Assembly: GCF_029407905.1 (NCBI RefSeq)
Contig: NC_073643.1
Span: 28,982,001-29,046,000, forward strand
Length of the DNA stretch: 64,000 nucleotides
Reading direction: 5' to 3'
Source: Bubalus kerabau
Taxonomy: Eukaryota; Chordata; Mammalia; Artiodactyla; Bovidae
The translations under genes were made by a program, and so were the position numbers. Positions 10,455 through 22,436 of this stretch are shown here, in pieces; within the stretch, counting starts at the first letter, position 1; every line of letters starts with the position of its first letter. The notes under the pieces were generated by a model. That model was not told where the DNA came from and made no database searches. It was given only the letters and a program-made list of their open reading frames with translations.

Positions 10455-10805
10455 TTTTCACAGGTATCTTAGTTTGAGATTTTACAACAAAACACCATAA
10501 ACTGGACGGCTTAAACACTGGAGATTTCTTTCTCACGGTTCTGTAGGATGGGAGCCCAGAATCAGGGTGCCAGCATGGTTGACTTCTGGTAAGGACATCT
10601 GCCTTCTCATTATATCCTTGACAAGGCAGAAAGAGCCAGAGAGCTCTCTGAGGTCTTGTCTATAAGGGCACTAATCCTATTCATCAAGGTTCTACCCTCA
10701 TGACCAAATCCCCTCCTAGAGGCCCTGCCTCTGAACACCATCACATTGGAGACTAGGATTTAACATAAAAATTTTGGGGAAACACTAATACTCAGTGTAT
10801 GGCAC
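10455..10805. repeat. MaLR-like LTR remnant
   Basis: Reads TACAACAAAACACCATAAAC, GGCTTAAACACTGG, TTTCTCACGGTTCTGTAGG, AAGGGCACTAATCC, CATCACATTGGAGACTAGG and ATTTTGGGGAAACAC, in the order of a widespread mammalian LTR-like repeat. The section 42895-43370 is a relative in opposite orientation. Family name uncertain. Confidence 0.5.
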
Positions 10806-11382
10806 CAGGGCTGGTGGTTTGGATTTTGCTTTTATCTCTTTGGACAGCAACAGCACTGATAAGCCAGGGCCTTGATGCTTAGGGGAAAGGCTGCTCGAAG
10901 CAATTATGGAACAAGTTGCAGAGTTGAATCTTCTCCAAGTTCATGTGAAATTGGAGTGGGTCTCAGCCATCACTTGGCAACAGAAACCCCATATCTGTCC
11001 CTCTTGGTCTGCAGCCTTAAGCCAAATTGGAGAAGCACTTTAAATGATAGATTTATTGTGGTTGTTCAATCATGGGCTGTTCCAGCGTAATACATGCAGA
11101 TTCAGATCTCATCTTGGGGACAAATTAATTCACTGGTGAATTTAAAAATATAAGATAAGGCAAAAATTTTTTTGGTAACATATTTATGGCAAGATTCTGA
11201 ACCCATTTCTTACTTAGTTACTTTGGTTGTACTTTGTTTTTTTTGTTTTGTTTGGTGTTTTTAGGTAAATCAAGATGGGTTTGTCAGTGAATAAGAAACT
11301 TGGGATAAATAGGAAAGCTTTCCCTAGCCTAACTTAGGGGTTGTTGACAGTTGTTCTTTCATTAAACCTGTATATACATTCT
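10806..11382. other. Unclassified intron
   Basis: AT-rich with a T-rich run near 11235-11265. No exon or repeat recognised. Confidence 0.4.
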
Positions 11383-11600
11383 CAGGTGATGCTAGCGGTA
11401 AAGAACCTGCCTGCCAATACAGGAGACATAAGAGACACAGCTTCAATTCCTGGGTCGGAAAGATTCCCCTGGAGAAGGGAAAGGCTACCCACTCCAGTTT
11501 TCTTGCCTGGAGAATCCAATAGGAAGAGGAGCCTGGTGGGCTACAATCTGTGGGGTTGCAAAGAGCCAGACATGACTGAAGTGACCACATACACACACAC
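11383..11600 (+). mobile_element. Bov-tA SINE
   Basis: Head GGTAAAGAACCTGCCTGCCA, body CCTGGAGAAGGGAAAGGC and GAGCCTGGTGGGCTACA, end CAGACATGACTGAAGTGACC followed by an ACAC run. Confidence 0.9.
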
Positions 11601-12054
11601 ATGCATAAACGCATGTCTATATTTATATCTAGTATGCTATAGAGACATAAATGTAGATATCTGTGTATTTATATAGATATATAGTATCATTCAAACCCTA
11701 ACCAGAAAAACAAATTCAAGGATTAAATGTGTCTTTTAAAAGTTGCATAAACTGATAGATATACCCAGTGTAAACCACACAATATGTTTGAATAATTATA
11801 GTTTACGTGGTGTGAAGGTTTTGTATTAGCACAGTAACAGCTTTGTAGTTTTGCATCAGCCATAGTATTGTGGATCTAAGTGAGTAAGACACCTGAATTA
11901 CAGAAAAGTTTTAAAGAAACCAGTGTTAGTGCTTAGAAGTAGAGAGAACCTTTCAAGCTAAGGTAATAAAGAGATTATTTCGTAACAGAGGTCTTAGTGA
12001 AGCTGGTCTGAATAGATAATAAGGGCTTATAATGGAAATAGTGGTTCCTGAGCT
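11601..12054. other. Unclassified intron
   Basis: AT-rich; TATAGATA-type simple sequence near 11620-11680. Nothing else recognised. Confidence 0.4.
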
Positions 12055-12589
12055 CTTAAAATTAAGTGCTCATTCATTCACTTGAAATATTTTGAATACC
12101 TACTATGTGCTAGGTACTAAGTTTAAATTTCATTAGAGAAGTCCATCTCATTATTTGTAGCTTTACAGGGTATGAAGACAGATATCAGAGGACAGTTATA
12201 ATAAAACTCAAATGGCAAAGTACAGAATGTTCAGTGATTAGCTGAACAGGCCCCATCTTCTAATTAGAGAGTAGAGCAGGCTTTCTGGCAGATGTAATAT
12301 GTATAGCAAGACTTGAACGATGACTGGGATCCACTGGAGAAGAGTGTTCTGGGCAGGAGGAACAGCATGTGCGAAGGCACAAAGGCTGTAACAGCATAGG
12401 CATTTGATGTTCAGTGAATCTGTTCAAGTGTAAAGTGATTTAGGAGAGAAGGCTTGGAAAGAGGCCGTGGAGGTGAGCAAGGACTCTATTGTGAGTGGCA
12501 CAGGAAACCAAATGAAATAAACAGTTCCAACTTTATTTCTGATGAAAGCAACAAAATAAAATGGCAATAAAATAATACATAAAATATCA

Positions 12590-13463
12590 CGTTTATTTAT
12601 TTTTAAAATTTTTATTGAAATATAGTTGATCTACCATATAGTGTTAATATCTGTTGCACAGCAAGGTGATTCAGTTTGCATATATACACATTCTGTTCAT
12701 GTTCTTTTCCATATGGTTTATCATAAGATATTGAATTTAATTCCCTGTGCTATATAGTAGGACCTTGTTGTTTACGCATTCTATTTTGTGTCTGCTAATC
12801 CCAAACTCCCACTCCATCCCTCTGCCACTCTCCTCTACCTTGGCAAGCACAGGTTTGACTCTATGAGTCAGTTTATATTTTGTAGATAAGTTCATTTGTG
12901 TCATATTTTAAAGTCCACATATGTATGTTATGGTATGTATCTTTCTCTGTCGGACTTACTTTGCTTCATAAGATGATCTCTAGGTCCATCCATGCCGCAG
13001 CCAATGGCATTATTTCATTCTTTTTGAATGGCTGAGTAGTGTTGCATTGTGTGTGTTTGTGTGTGTGTATGTATGTATACGTGTGTGTGTGTGTGTGTGT
13101 TAGGAATTCTTCTATTGATGGACATTTACATAGTTCCCATGTCTTGGCTATTGTAAATAATGCTGCAGTGAACATTGGGGTACATATATCTTTGAGAATT
13201 ACAGTTTTCTTTGGATATATGAGGGCTTTCCAGATGGCACTTGTGGTAAAGAACCTATCTGCCAATGTAGAAGATGTAAGAGACTTAGATTTGATCCCTG
13301 GGTTGGGAAGATCCCCTGGAGGAGGGCATGGCAACCCACTGCAGTGTTCTTGCCTGGGGAATCCCATGGACAGAGGAGCTGGAGGGCTACAGTCCATACT
13401 GTCAGAAAGAGTTAGACACAACTGAAGTGCTTAACACACACGCACCCATTAACTGGATTTATG
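12590..13463 (-). mobile_element. L1 3' end (older subfamily), with inner Bov-tA and TG repeat
   Basis: Antisense L1 3' UTR and ORF2 end: TATTGAAATATAGTTGATC, CAGCAAGGTGATTCAG, TGCTATATAGTAGGACCTTG, GTCCATCCATGCCGCAGCC, TGCTGCAGTGAACATTGGGG. A (TG)n/(TATG)n microsatellite at about 13046-13100 lies inside. A Bov-tA splits it at 13222-13454, and TATGCCCAGGAG resumes the L1. Confidence 0.82.
13222..13454 (+). mobile_element. Bov-tA SINE in L1
   Basis: Head GGGCTTTCCAGATGGCAC and TTGATCCCTGGGTTGGGAAG, full body, ending AGTTAGACACAACTGAAGTG. Flanks GGATATATG (13213-13221) and GGATTTATG (13455-13463) are a likely diverged target duplication. Confidence 0.9.
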
Positions 13464-14000
13464 CCCAGGAGAAAGAGAAAATTTATGTTCTTAAGAAATC
13501 ACAGAAAGCATGAATTGAAATCATTGCAACCTAAGGCAACAATTCCAGTTAGCAACAATTCAGCAGTCTGAGCAAGAGAGAATTAGAGCCCAAAGTAAAG
13601 AAATAGCAAAGAGAATAGAGAGGGTTGTGAAACAGTTAAATTAACAGGACACAGGATTTGATTCAATTAAAGATGAGGAGGGAAGATGCTAGTAAAAGTC
13701 AAATCCTAAATTTCCATTTCAGATATCAGGATTGTGTTAGACCTAGTTAGTAAGACAGGGACCAATACAGAAAGAGTGGAGGTGAGGGCAAATGTGATAC
13801 ATTCAATTTGGAATTGTTTCAGTTTGATCTGCTTGTTGAAAAACCAACTGGATATATCTATGTGGGTTTGAAGATTGACTATTTGAATCTGGAACTCAGG
13901 AATGAGGCCTGAGCTATAGATAGAAATTTAGGTGTTGTGTGTATATAGATGGTAGCTGAAAGCATGGCAGTGGATAAAAGTTTTTGGCAGATACATATCA

Positions 14001-14894
14001 TTAAGTAGTAAATCATTTACTTAAAAGAGAGCCTGTATCTTTAATTCTGAAGCTGATGGAAATTTAAATGTAAGTAGAGGATGCCTATTTTTACAACATC
14101 ATTTAAATGACCAACAGCCACAATTGATTTATATAGTAATTGATTTGTTAAGTAAAGGTCTACTTGTTGCTTGGAATGCAGATATTCTAAACTTTTAAAT
14201 TACTACTATTAATTCTGATAAAGTTTTTCCCCTTCTTTTTGTTTTATATTTGTATCATCCAGTACTAAGAAGAACTGTTCTGCTTTTTACCCTGTAAAAC
14301 GGAGGTTTTCTTTATAAACAGAAATGCTGTACCCTTCCGAGCATACAATGGTATTTCACTAAATATCAAAATTTTAGTGCTTTTATATTCATTTACTTAA
14401 ATTCACATATTTTCAAAAGACTTGAATTAAAACAGTATGTTTTGTCTTTTTTCGGCCAAGGAGAATTGTAAAAGATGCTTGAGAATGTGATGAATAGGCA
14501 TGGTATGCAAGAAGAGAAAGCCAGCTGGCATATTTTAGAGAATGTTTAGCTTTTTTGTATCACTTAGTGGTACTTAAAACACATTAGCCAATTATCTTTA
14601 AAAATGGGGTTTTCTCTTGAATGCTATTGCTTATAACAGTAAATATTTTATTACAATAGCCTCAATTCAGCAGAGAGTCTAAGAATGACCCATTACTTCT
14701 AATTAAACACATTAAAGTTGTCTCAAAGGTTTTAGGCAGCATTTAATACTATAGAAATTTAAATGCTTTCTAAAGAAAGAAATAAAGATTTCCCCAAATA
14801 TTAATAGCCATAATCTAGTGTTTTAAAATGTATTAGCCAATTTTAATGTATTTTTTTACATGCAGTTAGGAGCTGGCTTTAAAAGTCAGTTAGC
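14001..14894. other. Unclassified, AT-rich intron
   Basis: No exon, no named repeat and no long open frame. Candidate for old unique intron. Confidence 0.4.
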
Positions 14895-15168
14895 TTTGTA
14901 TGCTGTATGATTCCATGTATACGTAATAGCTGAAAAAGTCTGCTTTACAGACATAAAACAGTGATCCCTGCTTGTCCAGAGCTCAGAGTGGGAGGAGAGA
15001 TTGTCTCTTTGGGGTCATGGTAGAATTTGGAGGGTAAGGGAATTGTTCTAGACCTTGATTATAACAATGGTTACATGACTGCATCGCTTCTTTAGAAGTC
15101 ACCTAACTCTGTGCCAAAAAGGTTATTTTGTCTATAAATTATACCTAAATATATTAAGCAAACTTTTG
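14895..15168 (+). repeat. L1M 3' end
   Basis: Sense order TGTATGATTCCATGTATA, TTTGGGGTCATGGTAG, AATTGTTCTAGACCTTGATT, ATGGTTACATGACTGCAT, AAATTATACCTAAATA matches the 3' UTR of old mammalian L1. Confidence 0.65.
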
Positions 15169-15785
15169 CATGCAATTTTAAATATATCTGATTTCATGAG
15201 TAGCTTAATATAGGAGTTTCAGAGCTCAAGAAATGCCCCCAACTGGTCACTTTGTCCCTTTGAGGACGCTGAGTAGTTTGATGACGTTACTTGGAAGTAG
15301 CATCTAAACTTTTGCCAGTAAACAAGATAATTCATCAGAGCAAGAACCACTTGGCATTTCTGCCATTGCTGCTTCTAGTCGCCACAGTCTTGTTTTGTAA
15401 AGATGTGTCTGGGGACTCTGTTACTATCCAGCAAATCTGTTAGATGGTATTTCCCTTGGCTGGAGCTTTTAGATGAAGATGAAGACTTTGTTTGCCAAAT
15501 CGTTTCTGTCTCTATTCCTTCCCTATTTCCTCACATTTCTTGGCTCCTCTGTCTCTTATCACACTGGAGTCGATTTTTCTTCATACTATTCAAAAATGCT
15601 GTTCTCTCTCTGCCTGCCATTGCTCCTTTCACAAAAATCCAGACTGGATTATCTTCCTCATCATCCTTGGTGTCCCCATCTCAACAGCTGTCCCCTCACA
15701 CTGATCAGATAGGTAATGAAGCTCAGAGAGTTTCAGTTCATCTACCCCTGGGCACATAAGCCAAGATCTCAAGGAACCTTTACTC
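15169..15785. other. Unclassified intron
   Basis: Holds a 118-codon open frame (15403-15759) overlapped by two others on the same strand. It lacks splice sites in frame and recognisable domains, and is Leu/Ser/Phe-rich as expected of pyrimidine-rich noncoding DNA. Not called a gene. Confidence 0.4.
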
Positions 15786-15795
15786 CTGTACCCTT

Positions 15796-16026
15796 CAGTT
15801 CAGTCTCTCAGTTGTGTCTGACTCTTTGTTATGCCATGGACTGCAACATGCCAGGCTTCCTGTCCATCATCAACTCCCAGAGCTTGCTCAAACTCATGTC
15901 CATCAAGTCGGTGATGCCATCCAGCCATCTCATCCTCTGTCATCCCCTTCTCCTCCTGTCCTCAATCTTTCCCAGCATCAGGGTCTTTTCCAGTGAGTCA
16001 GCTCTTTGTATCAAGTGGCCAAAAGA
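15796..16026 (-). mobile_element. BovB LINE 3' fragment with 10-bp target duplication
   Basis: Short 5'-truncated antisense BovB (CAGTCTCTCAGTTGTGTCTG to GTATCAAGTGGCCAAAAG). CTGTACCCTT lies at both 15786-15795 and 16027-16036, a perfect target duplication that marks an independent insertion. Confidence 0.93.
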
Positions 16027-16036
16027 CTGTACCCTT

Positions 16037-17264
16037 AACTCCAGATTAATCTCTTACTGGTAAATTTACAGTAACAGAGGAGAATTTTTTTTATTTAACA
16101 CATGTGATGTTGCCAGCTTTCAGGACCTGGATATTAGTCGTTTCAAGATTGCTGTCTCTGCTTCATGTCTGCAGGGAAGGTACTAGGCTGTCCACTAGTT
16201 TCTCTTATCTTTTCAACACTAGGGACTATGCACTGGGCTGGGAATATAGAGATAAACCCTCAGGGAGTCCACACACATTCTGTTTAGAATGTGGAGAATT
16301 TACCCATAAGTTAATTTGGTACGGACTGTATGATTAAGGTGACCATACGTACTTTATTCTACAGTCTGGGGCATTCTGGTGAGAAAGGGGACCCTGTTGG
16401 TAATTCCTGCCAAGACAACACATAGAAGCCAAGACTTGCCCAAGGAAATGGGACATTTCCACCCTATCATGGAGATGTTTGTAAGACAGTAAGAAGCACA
16501 GAGAAGAGTTGTTGTCTCAGCCAGCATCTTGGGGGAGTGGGCAAGCAACTCCATACATAGAGGTATCTCAAAGGAAGTGATGATGAAGCTCCATTGTGAA
16601 GGATCTATGAAACCAAGCAAAGGAAAAATAGTAGGGAAAACACCGTCTGAACAAAATCATTGCATGGACAGGAAGTAAAACTGCTTATGTATTACAATTA
16701 TGTCCAAAGTAACGTTCTCATGTAACTAGGAAAATGAGAAAGCCTAACCTGAGTTCCTTCCCATATAGGGAACCATCTTTCTCCTTCAGAGGATGTGAAC
16801 CCTGGAGGAAGATAATTTTTCCTGAAGGGGAGGTTGATACACCTGGGTAAATACACAAGAATCTCAGAAAAGAGAGAACATTCCTCTCCTGTTGCTGGGT
16901 TACCCAACCCATACCTCTGTTTCTCTTATGCTTCCAGCTGGGAAAAGAAGAGGAAAAGGATGCATTTGCCACATAATCCCCACACCGTAAGAGCATAAAC
17001 TACTATTTAAGAAAAGAGAGGAGTCCGTGCAGCCCAAGACTGGGTTTTGAATGGGACTCATGGGAAGGGATCATAATCACTTCTCTCCTCCTTCCCATTC
17101 TCTAGCCACAAACAAGACCTACAGATGATCTCCTCTTAACTGCAGTCAGCTTAATTTTCTGCCTATTTGTATCATTATTTACATGCATACTAATTCTGTG
17201 CATATTACTCATTGTGTCAGATGAAGTTAAGTGTATATTTTATTTGCTTCTTGATTTAATTTTA
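16037..17264. other. Mostly unclassified intron with an L2-like patch
   Basis: About 16200-16305 resembles antisense L2 (CACTGGGCTGGGAATATAGA, CCTCAGGGAGTC). The rest, including open frames at 16354-16996, shows no family I recognise. Confidence 0.35.
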
Positions 17265-17465
17265 GTAAGTGGAAAGAGCAGAGGATTGAAGTAAAAAAGA
17301 TACTGGTCAAATTGTGACTCTGCCATTTACCACACAGGTGTGATGTTAGTCAAGTTACTTAACCCCTGAGCCTTGGTTTCCTTATTTTGTGCATTAGGGC
17401 CAGAAATTCTTACTGTGCAGAGATAGTCAGTATATTAGATGACATTTGCTTCGTGGCATAGCCAA
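17265..17465 (+). repeat. MIR SINE
   Basis: GGAAAGAGCAGAGGATTGAA, TTGTGACTCTGCCATTTACC, GTCAAGTTACTTAACCCCTG and TTGGTTTCCTTATTTTG follow the MIR order in sense. Confidence 0.75.
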
Positions 17466-17570
17466 CTCTTAGCAAGAGGTTGGCTAAAAAGACTCATCTT
17501 GGTTGACAGGTAGAGAAAGGACAAGTTACTTCCAGCTCTGTCCTGCCCCATTTCTCTTACATTCTTTTTT

Positions 17571-19345
17571 TTTTTTTTTTAGTTTTTTTTCTTTATTTTT
17601 TATTTTATTTTAGTTTTTAACTTTACAATATTGTATTGGTTTTGCCATATATCAACATGAATCCGCCACAGGTATATACATGTTCCCCATCCTGAACCCT
17701 CCTCCCTCCTCCCTCCCCGTACCATCCCCTCTGGGTCGTCCCAGTGCACCAGCCCCAAGCATCCAGTATCATGCATCGAACCTGGACTGGCGACTCGTTT
17801 CATGTATGATATTATACATGTTTCAGTACCATTCTCCCAAATTATCCCACCCTCTCCCTCTCCCACAGAGTCCAAAAGACTGTTCTATATATCAGTGTCT
17901 CTTTTGCTGTCTCGTATACAGGGTTATTGTTACCATCTTTCTAAATTCCATATTTATGCCTTAGTATACTATATTGGTGTTTTTCTTTCTGCCTTACTTC
18001 ACTCTGTATAATAGGCTCCAGTTTCATCCACCTCATTAGAACTGATTTAAATGTATTCTTTTTAATGGCTGAGTAATACTCCATTGTGAATATGTACCAT
18101 AGCTTTCTTATCCATTCATCTGCTGATGAACATCTAGGTTACTTCCATGTCCTGACTATTATAAACAGTGCTGTGATGAACATTGGGGTACATGTGTCTC
18201 TTTCCCTTCTGATTTCCTCGGTGTGTATGCCCAGCAGTGGGATTGCTGGGTCAAAAGACAGTTCTATTTCCAGTTTTTAAAGGAATTTCCACACTGTTCT
18301 CCATAGTGGCTGTACTAGTTTGCATTCCCACCAACAGTGTAAGAGGGTTCCCTTTTCTCCACACCCTCTCCAGCATTTATTGCTTGTAGACTTTTGGATC
18401 ACAGCCAATCTGATTGACATGAAATGGTACCTCATTGTGGTTTTAATTTGCATTTCTCTGATAATGAGTGATGTTGAGCACCTTTTCATGTATTTGTTAG
18501 CCATCTATATGTCTTCTTTGGAGAAATGTCTGTTTAGTTCTTTGGCCCGTTTTTTGATTGGGTCTTTTATTTTTCTGGAATTGAGCTGCAGGAGTTGCTT
18601 GTATATTTTTGAGATTAATTCTTTGTCAGTTGCTTCATTTGCTATTATTTTCTCCCATTCTGCAGGCTGTCTTTTCACCTTGCTTATAGTTTCCTTTGTT
18701 TTGCAGAAGCTTTTAATTTTAATTAGGTCCCATTTGTTTATTTTCACTTTTATTTCCAATATTCTGGAAGGTGGGTCATAGAGGATCCTGCTGTGATTTA
18801 TGTCGTAGAGTGTTTTGCCTATGTTCTCCTCTAGGAGTTTTATAGTTTCTGGTCTTAGATTTAGATCTTTAATCCATTTTGAGATTATTTTTGTTTATGG
18901 TGTTAGAAAGTGTTCTAGTTTCATTCTTTTACAAGTGGTTGACCATTTCCCCCAGGACCACTTGTTAAAGAGATTGTCTTTTCTCCATTGTATATTCTTG
19001 CCTCCTTTGTCAAAGATAAGGTGTCCATATGTGCATGGATTTATCTCTGGGCTTTCTATTTTGTTCTATTGATCTATATTTCTGTCTTTGTGCCAGTACC
19101 ATACTTTCTTGATGACTGGCTTTGTAGTAGAGCCTGAAGTCAGGCAGGTTGATTCCTCCAGTTCCATTCTTCTTTCTCAAGATTGCTTTGGCTATTCGAG
19201 GTTTTTTGTATTTCCATACAAACTGTGAAATTATTTGTTCTAGCTCTGTGAAAGATACCTTTGGTAGCTTGATGGGGGAAATATACCGTGTTCATGGATC
19301 AGAAGAATCAATATAGTGAAAATGAGTATACTACCCAAAGCAATT
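17571..19345 (-). mobile_element. Ruminant L1, 5'-truncated 1.8-kb 3' end
   Basis: Antisense poly(A) as a T run at 17562-17580, then the L1 3' UTR and the ORF2 C-terminal part. TCTTACATTCTTTTTT at 17555-17570 and again from 19346 is the target duplication. ORF2 pieces are readable but interrupted by stops and shifts. Same orientation as the L1 at 61999. Confidence 0.92.
18277..18759 (-). pseudogene. L1 ORF2 C-terminal region, broken
   Basis: Two abutting frames carry KINKWDLIKIKSFCKTKETI, ANEATDKELISKIYKQLL, NRHFSKEDI, then KRCSTSLIIREMQIKTT and a Cys-rich stretch CWRGCGEKGTLLHCWWECK, the typical end of L1 ORF2. A stop separates them at 18504. Noncoding relic. Confidence 0.88.
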
Positions 19346-19563
19346 TCTTACATTCTTTTTTTGTCTCAGTAGACTCTAGTTGCAATAATAAAAATAATAA
19401 AATGAAATATATGAAGCATCCACTATGGTGGTGGCTTCTACATAAGCTCTCAAAAAATGTACCTGCTGCTGTTGATACAGTTTTTTCAGATTTATTTGAT
19501 TGAAGTATGTTTGATTTACAATTTTGTGTTAATTTCAGCTGTACAGCAAAATGATTCAGTTAC

Positions 19564-19772
19564 TATTGTTCTTTAGTTGCTAAGTCAAGTTCAACTCTTT
19601 TGCAGTCCCATAGACTGATGCCTGCCAGGCTCCTCTGTCCATGGGATTTTCCAGACGAGGATACTAGAGTGGGTTGCCATTTATTCTCCAGGAGACCTTC
19701 CTGATCCAGAGATCAAACCCATATCTCCAGAATTGCAGGAGGATTTCTTACCACTGAGCCATCAGGGAAGAC
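19564..19772 (-). mobile_element. Bov-tA SINE in L1
   Basis: Antisense body (TTTAGTTGCTAAGTCAAGTT, GGGTTGCCATTTATTCTCC) and tRNA-like head (GAGCCATCAGGGAAG). TGATTCAGTTAC (19552-19563) and TGACTCAGTTAC (19773-19784) are the target duplication with one change. Confidence 0.92.
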
Positions 19773-19784
19773 TGACTCAGTTAC

Positions 19785-19791
19785 ACACATA

Positions 19792-19834
<43 letters not shown>

Positions 19835-19867
19835 TGTGTGTGTATATATACATATGTATGTTCTTTA
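19785..19867. repeat. (CA)n/(TG)n microsatellite
   Basis: About 20 CA units run into GTGTGTG and then TATATACATATGTATG, so the strand can pair with itself. It sits at the 3' side of the Bov-tA duplication. Confidence 0.9.
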
Positions 19868-19985
19868 TATATATTCTTTTTCATATTCTTTTCTATTTTG
19901 GTTTATCACAGGGTATTGAATATAGTTCCCTGGGCTATACAGTAGGACCTTGTTGTTTATCTACCCTATATATAACAGTTTGCAT

Positions 19986-20824
19986 CTGTTAATCCCCACA
20001 TCTATGTTTTTAATATTATTTTTTTCATCATGTTACTCATATACATTAAGAGTAATAAGACTGGGTTAGAAAAAAAGATGGGCAAAGAGCTTTCTTAAAG
20101 CAAAACAAAAAAGACCTTTCTTTTTTACAGCAACCAGTTTTGATTTTTATGTTATTTAACCTCAAGTGAATAAATTCCACCCACATATTATTAAAGAATT
20201 GGCAGCTTTCAAATGTTTTCCTAAAATTATATCATCTAAATTTTGCCCATGACTGTGTGGTTGTTAAATCCATATTTTAAATTTGATTTTTATGGATGTA
20301 AAAGTTAAGGCCCCTTTAAAAATATTTTGTCAGTTTATGATTTTGGTAGGGGAAAGCTGGTTAATGAATTTGAATGTGCTGAGCATTGGAATTCACTTCC
20401 AGCCAGTTCTGTGTTAGAACTGGGTACATTAATTCATAATGATGCTCAGCATAGATGTTTTATTTACTGGGTGCGTCTCCCCATACCACATCCATATGGT
20501 CATATATATTTTCTCACTCAAGCCCCAAAATCCCATGTGCATTTGCCTACAGCCTAATCATGTTCTATATCCCTGCTTTCACTGAAAACTTAAAGAAAAA
20601 CTATTTTGTCATAGAATCCTGTTATATCATTATGTACTACCTTTGCACATTTTCTGATAAAAATGTTTAAGATAGAAAAAAAGAGGAACTTTCTCTCAGA
20701 ATAAGAATATTGACTCCTTTAACATTATCAAGAATGTATACCATTGCCTTTTTCATAATTCTTTTTTTTTTTTTTAAATGAGGACAAAGCAGAACTCTTA
20801 TTGCAGTCTGCATATACATTTCTG
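19986..20824. other. Unclassified intron
   Basis: AT-rich. A T run near 20760-20776. No exon or repeat recognised. Confidence 0.4.
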
Positions 20825-21125
20825 CACTTATAACTCTGTATTTCCTGGGCTGGAATGTCTTTTCCTCTCAGCCCAGCAAACCTCTGCTTATCAAGCAAGG
20901 CCCATCTTATTATTACTCAATATGGGAACCCTTTCCCGAGCCCAGTAGATGAGATTCATAGCTCTTTCTTCTGCTTTACCCTTGAGACTTCTTTAGGCCC
21001 AACTGTGGCATTTAACACAGCTCTTCATGCAGGAGGCAGTCTCGGCTGGGTTCTCACCTTCTCTGTCTTTGTAGCCTAGATCACCGTTCCATACATGTTT
21101 ATTCATTTTAGCATTCATTTACTTA
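20825..21125 (+). repeat. L2 LINE remnant
   Basis: CTGGGCTGGAATGTCTTTTC, ATCAAGCAAGGCCCATCTTA and GGAACCCTTTCCCGAGCCC follow the sense L2 3' region order (CTGGAATGCTCTTCC, TCAGCTCAAATG, AGCCTTCCCTGAC). Diverged. Confidence 0.5.
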
Positions 21126-21141
21126 TCAAATATTTATTCCA

Positions 21142-22430
21142 TTCCTGCTTTATTGACTATGCCAAAGCCTTTGACTCTGTGGATCACAATAAACTGTGGA
21201 AAATTCTGAAAGAGATGGAAATACCAGAACACCTGACCTGCCTCTTGAGAAACCTGTATGCAGGTTAGGAAGCAACAGTTAGAACTGGACATGGAACAAC
21301 AGACTGGTTCCAAATAGGAAAAGGAGTACGTCAAAGCTGTATATTGTAACCCTGCTTATTTAACTTATATGCAGTCCATGGGGTCGCTGGGAGTCGGACA
21401 CGACTGAGCGACTTCACTTTCACTTTTCACTTTCATGCATTGGAGAAGGAAATGGCAACCGTCTCCAGTGTTCTTGCCTAGAGAATCCCAGGGACGGGGG
21501 AGCCTGGTGGGCTGCAGTCTATGGAGTCGCAGAGAGTCGGACACGACTGAAGCGACTTAGCAGCAGCAGCAGAATACATCATGAGAAACGCTGGGCTGGA
21601 GCAAGCACAAGCTGGAATCAAGATTGCAGGAGAAATATCAATAACCTCAGATATGCAGATGACACCACCCTTATGGCAGAAAGTAAAGATGAACTAAAAA
21701 GCCTCTTGATGAAAGTGAAAGAGGAAAGTGAAAAATTTGGCTTAAAGCTCAATATTCAGAAAACGAAGATCATGGCATCTGGTCCCATCACTTCATGGCA
21801 AATAAATGTGGAAACAGTGGACACAGTGTCAGACTTTATTTTTCTGGGCTCCATAATCACTGCAGATGGTGACTGCAGCCATGAAATTAAAAGACACTTG
21901 CTCCTTGGAAGGAAAGCTATGACCAACCTAGGCAGCGTATTAAAAAGCAGAGACATTACTTTGCCAACAAAGGTCTGTCTAGTCAAGGCTATGGTTTTTC
22001 CAGTGGTCATGTATGGATGTGAGAGTTGGACTATAAAGAAAGCTGAGCGCTAAAGAACTGAGGCTTTTAAACTGTGATGTTGGAGAAGACTCTTGAGAGT
22101 CCCCTGGACTGCAAGGAGATCCAACCAGTGCCATTCTAAAGGAGATCAGTCCTGGGTGTTCATTGGAAGGACTGATGTTGAAGCTGAAACTCCAACACTT
22201 GGGCACCTGATGAGAAGAAGTGACTCATTGGGAAAGACCCTGATGCTGGGAAAGATTGGGGGCAGGAGGAGAAGGGGATGACAGAGGATGAGATGGCTGG
22301 ATGGCATCACCGACTCTATGGACATGGGTTTGGGTGGACTCCGGGGGTTGGTGATGGACAGGGAGGCCTGACATGCTGCAGTTCATGGGGTTGCAAAGAG
22401 TCGGACATGACAGCGACAAACTGAACTAAA
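21142..22430 (+). mobile_element. BovB LINE, 5'-truncated, with a BOV-A2 inside
   Basis: Starts in the RT domain (CTTTATTGACTATGCCAAAG) and runs to the 3' tail (CGGACATGACAGCGACAAAC). RT frame 21673-22053 begins within the part after the YADD box and reads SGPITSWQIN, GDCSHEIKRHLLLGRKAM, YGCESWTIKKAE before a stop. The RT half before it is separated by the inserted SINE. Defunct. Confidence 0.92.
21375..21572 (+). mobile_element. BOV-A2 SINE, 5'-truncated, inside BovB
   Basis: Begins in mid first monomer (TCCATGGGGTCGCTGGGAGT) and ends in GCAGCAGCAGCAG. BovB reads CTTATATGCAG before it and AATACATCATGAG after it with no bases duplicated, so there is no clear target duplication. Confidence 0.9.
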
Positions 22431-22436
22431 TTGTTC

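Larger units (their letters stand above)
12055..14000 (-). repeat. Long L2 LINE, interrupted by L1 and Bov-tA
   Basis: Left part: CATTCATTCACTTGAAATAT, GAATACCTACTATGTGCTAG, TTCTGGGCAGGAGGAACAGC, GTGCGAAGGCACAAAGG. Right part (from about 13530): GACACAGGATTTGATTC, GAATCTGGAACTCAGGAATG, GCCTGAGCTATAGATAG and TATAGATGGTAGCTGAAAGC. The order fits one antisense L2 with the 12590-13463 block inserted later. Confidence 0.6.
19488..19985 (-). mobile_element. L1 3' end (older subfamily), split by a Bov-tA
   Basis: Antisense pieces TGAAGTATGTTTGATTTACA and GCTGTACAGCAAAATGATTC on the left, GGTATTGAATATAGTTCCCT and GGGCTATACAGTAGGACCTT on the right. A CA/TG microsatellite at 19785-19867 lies inside the right part. 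Confidence 0.8.

Noticed and set aside
12966..13421. 151-codon antisense frame
   Set aside because: It runs through a Bov-tA and an L1 3' end including a TG microsatellite, so it is a chimera of repeats.
15403..15759. 118-codon open frame with two overlapping frames
   Set aside because: No domain, no splice signals in phase, composition as expected from a pyrimidine-rich noncoding strand.
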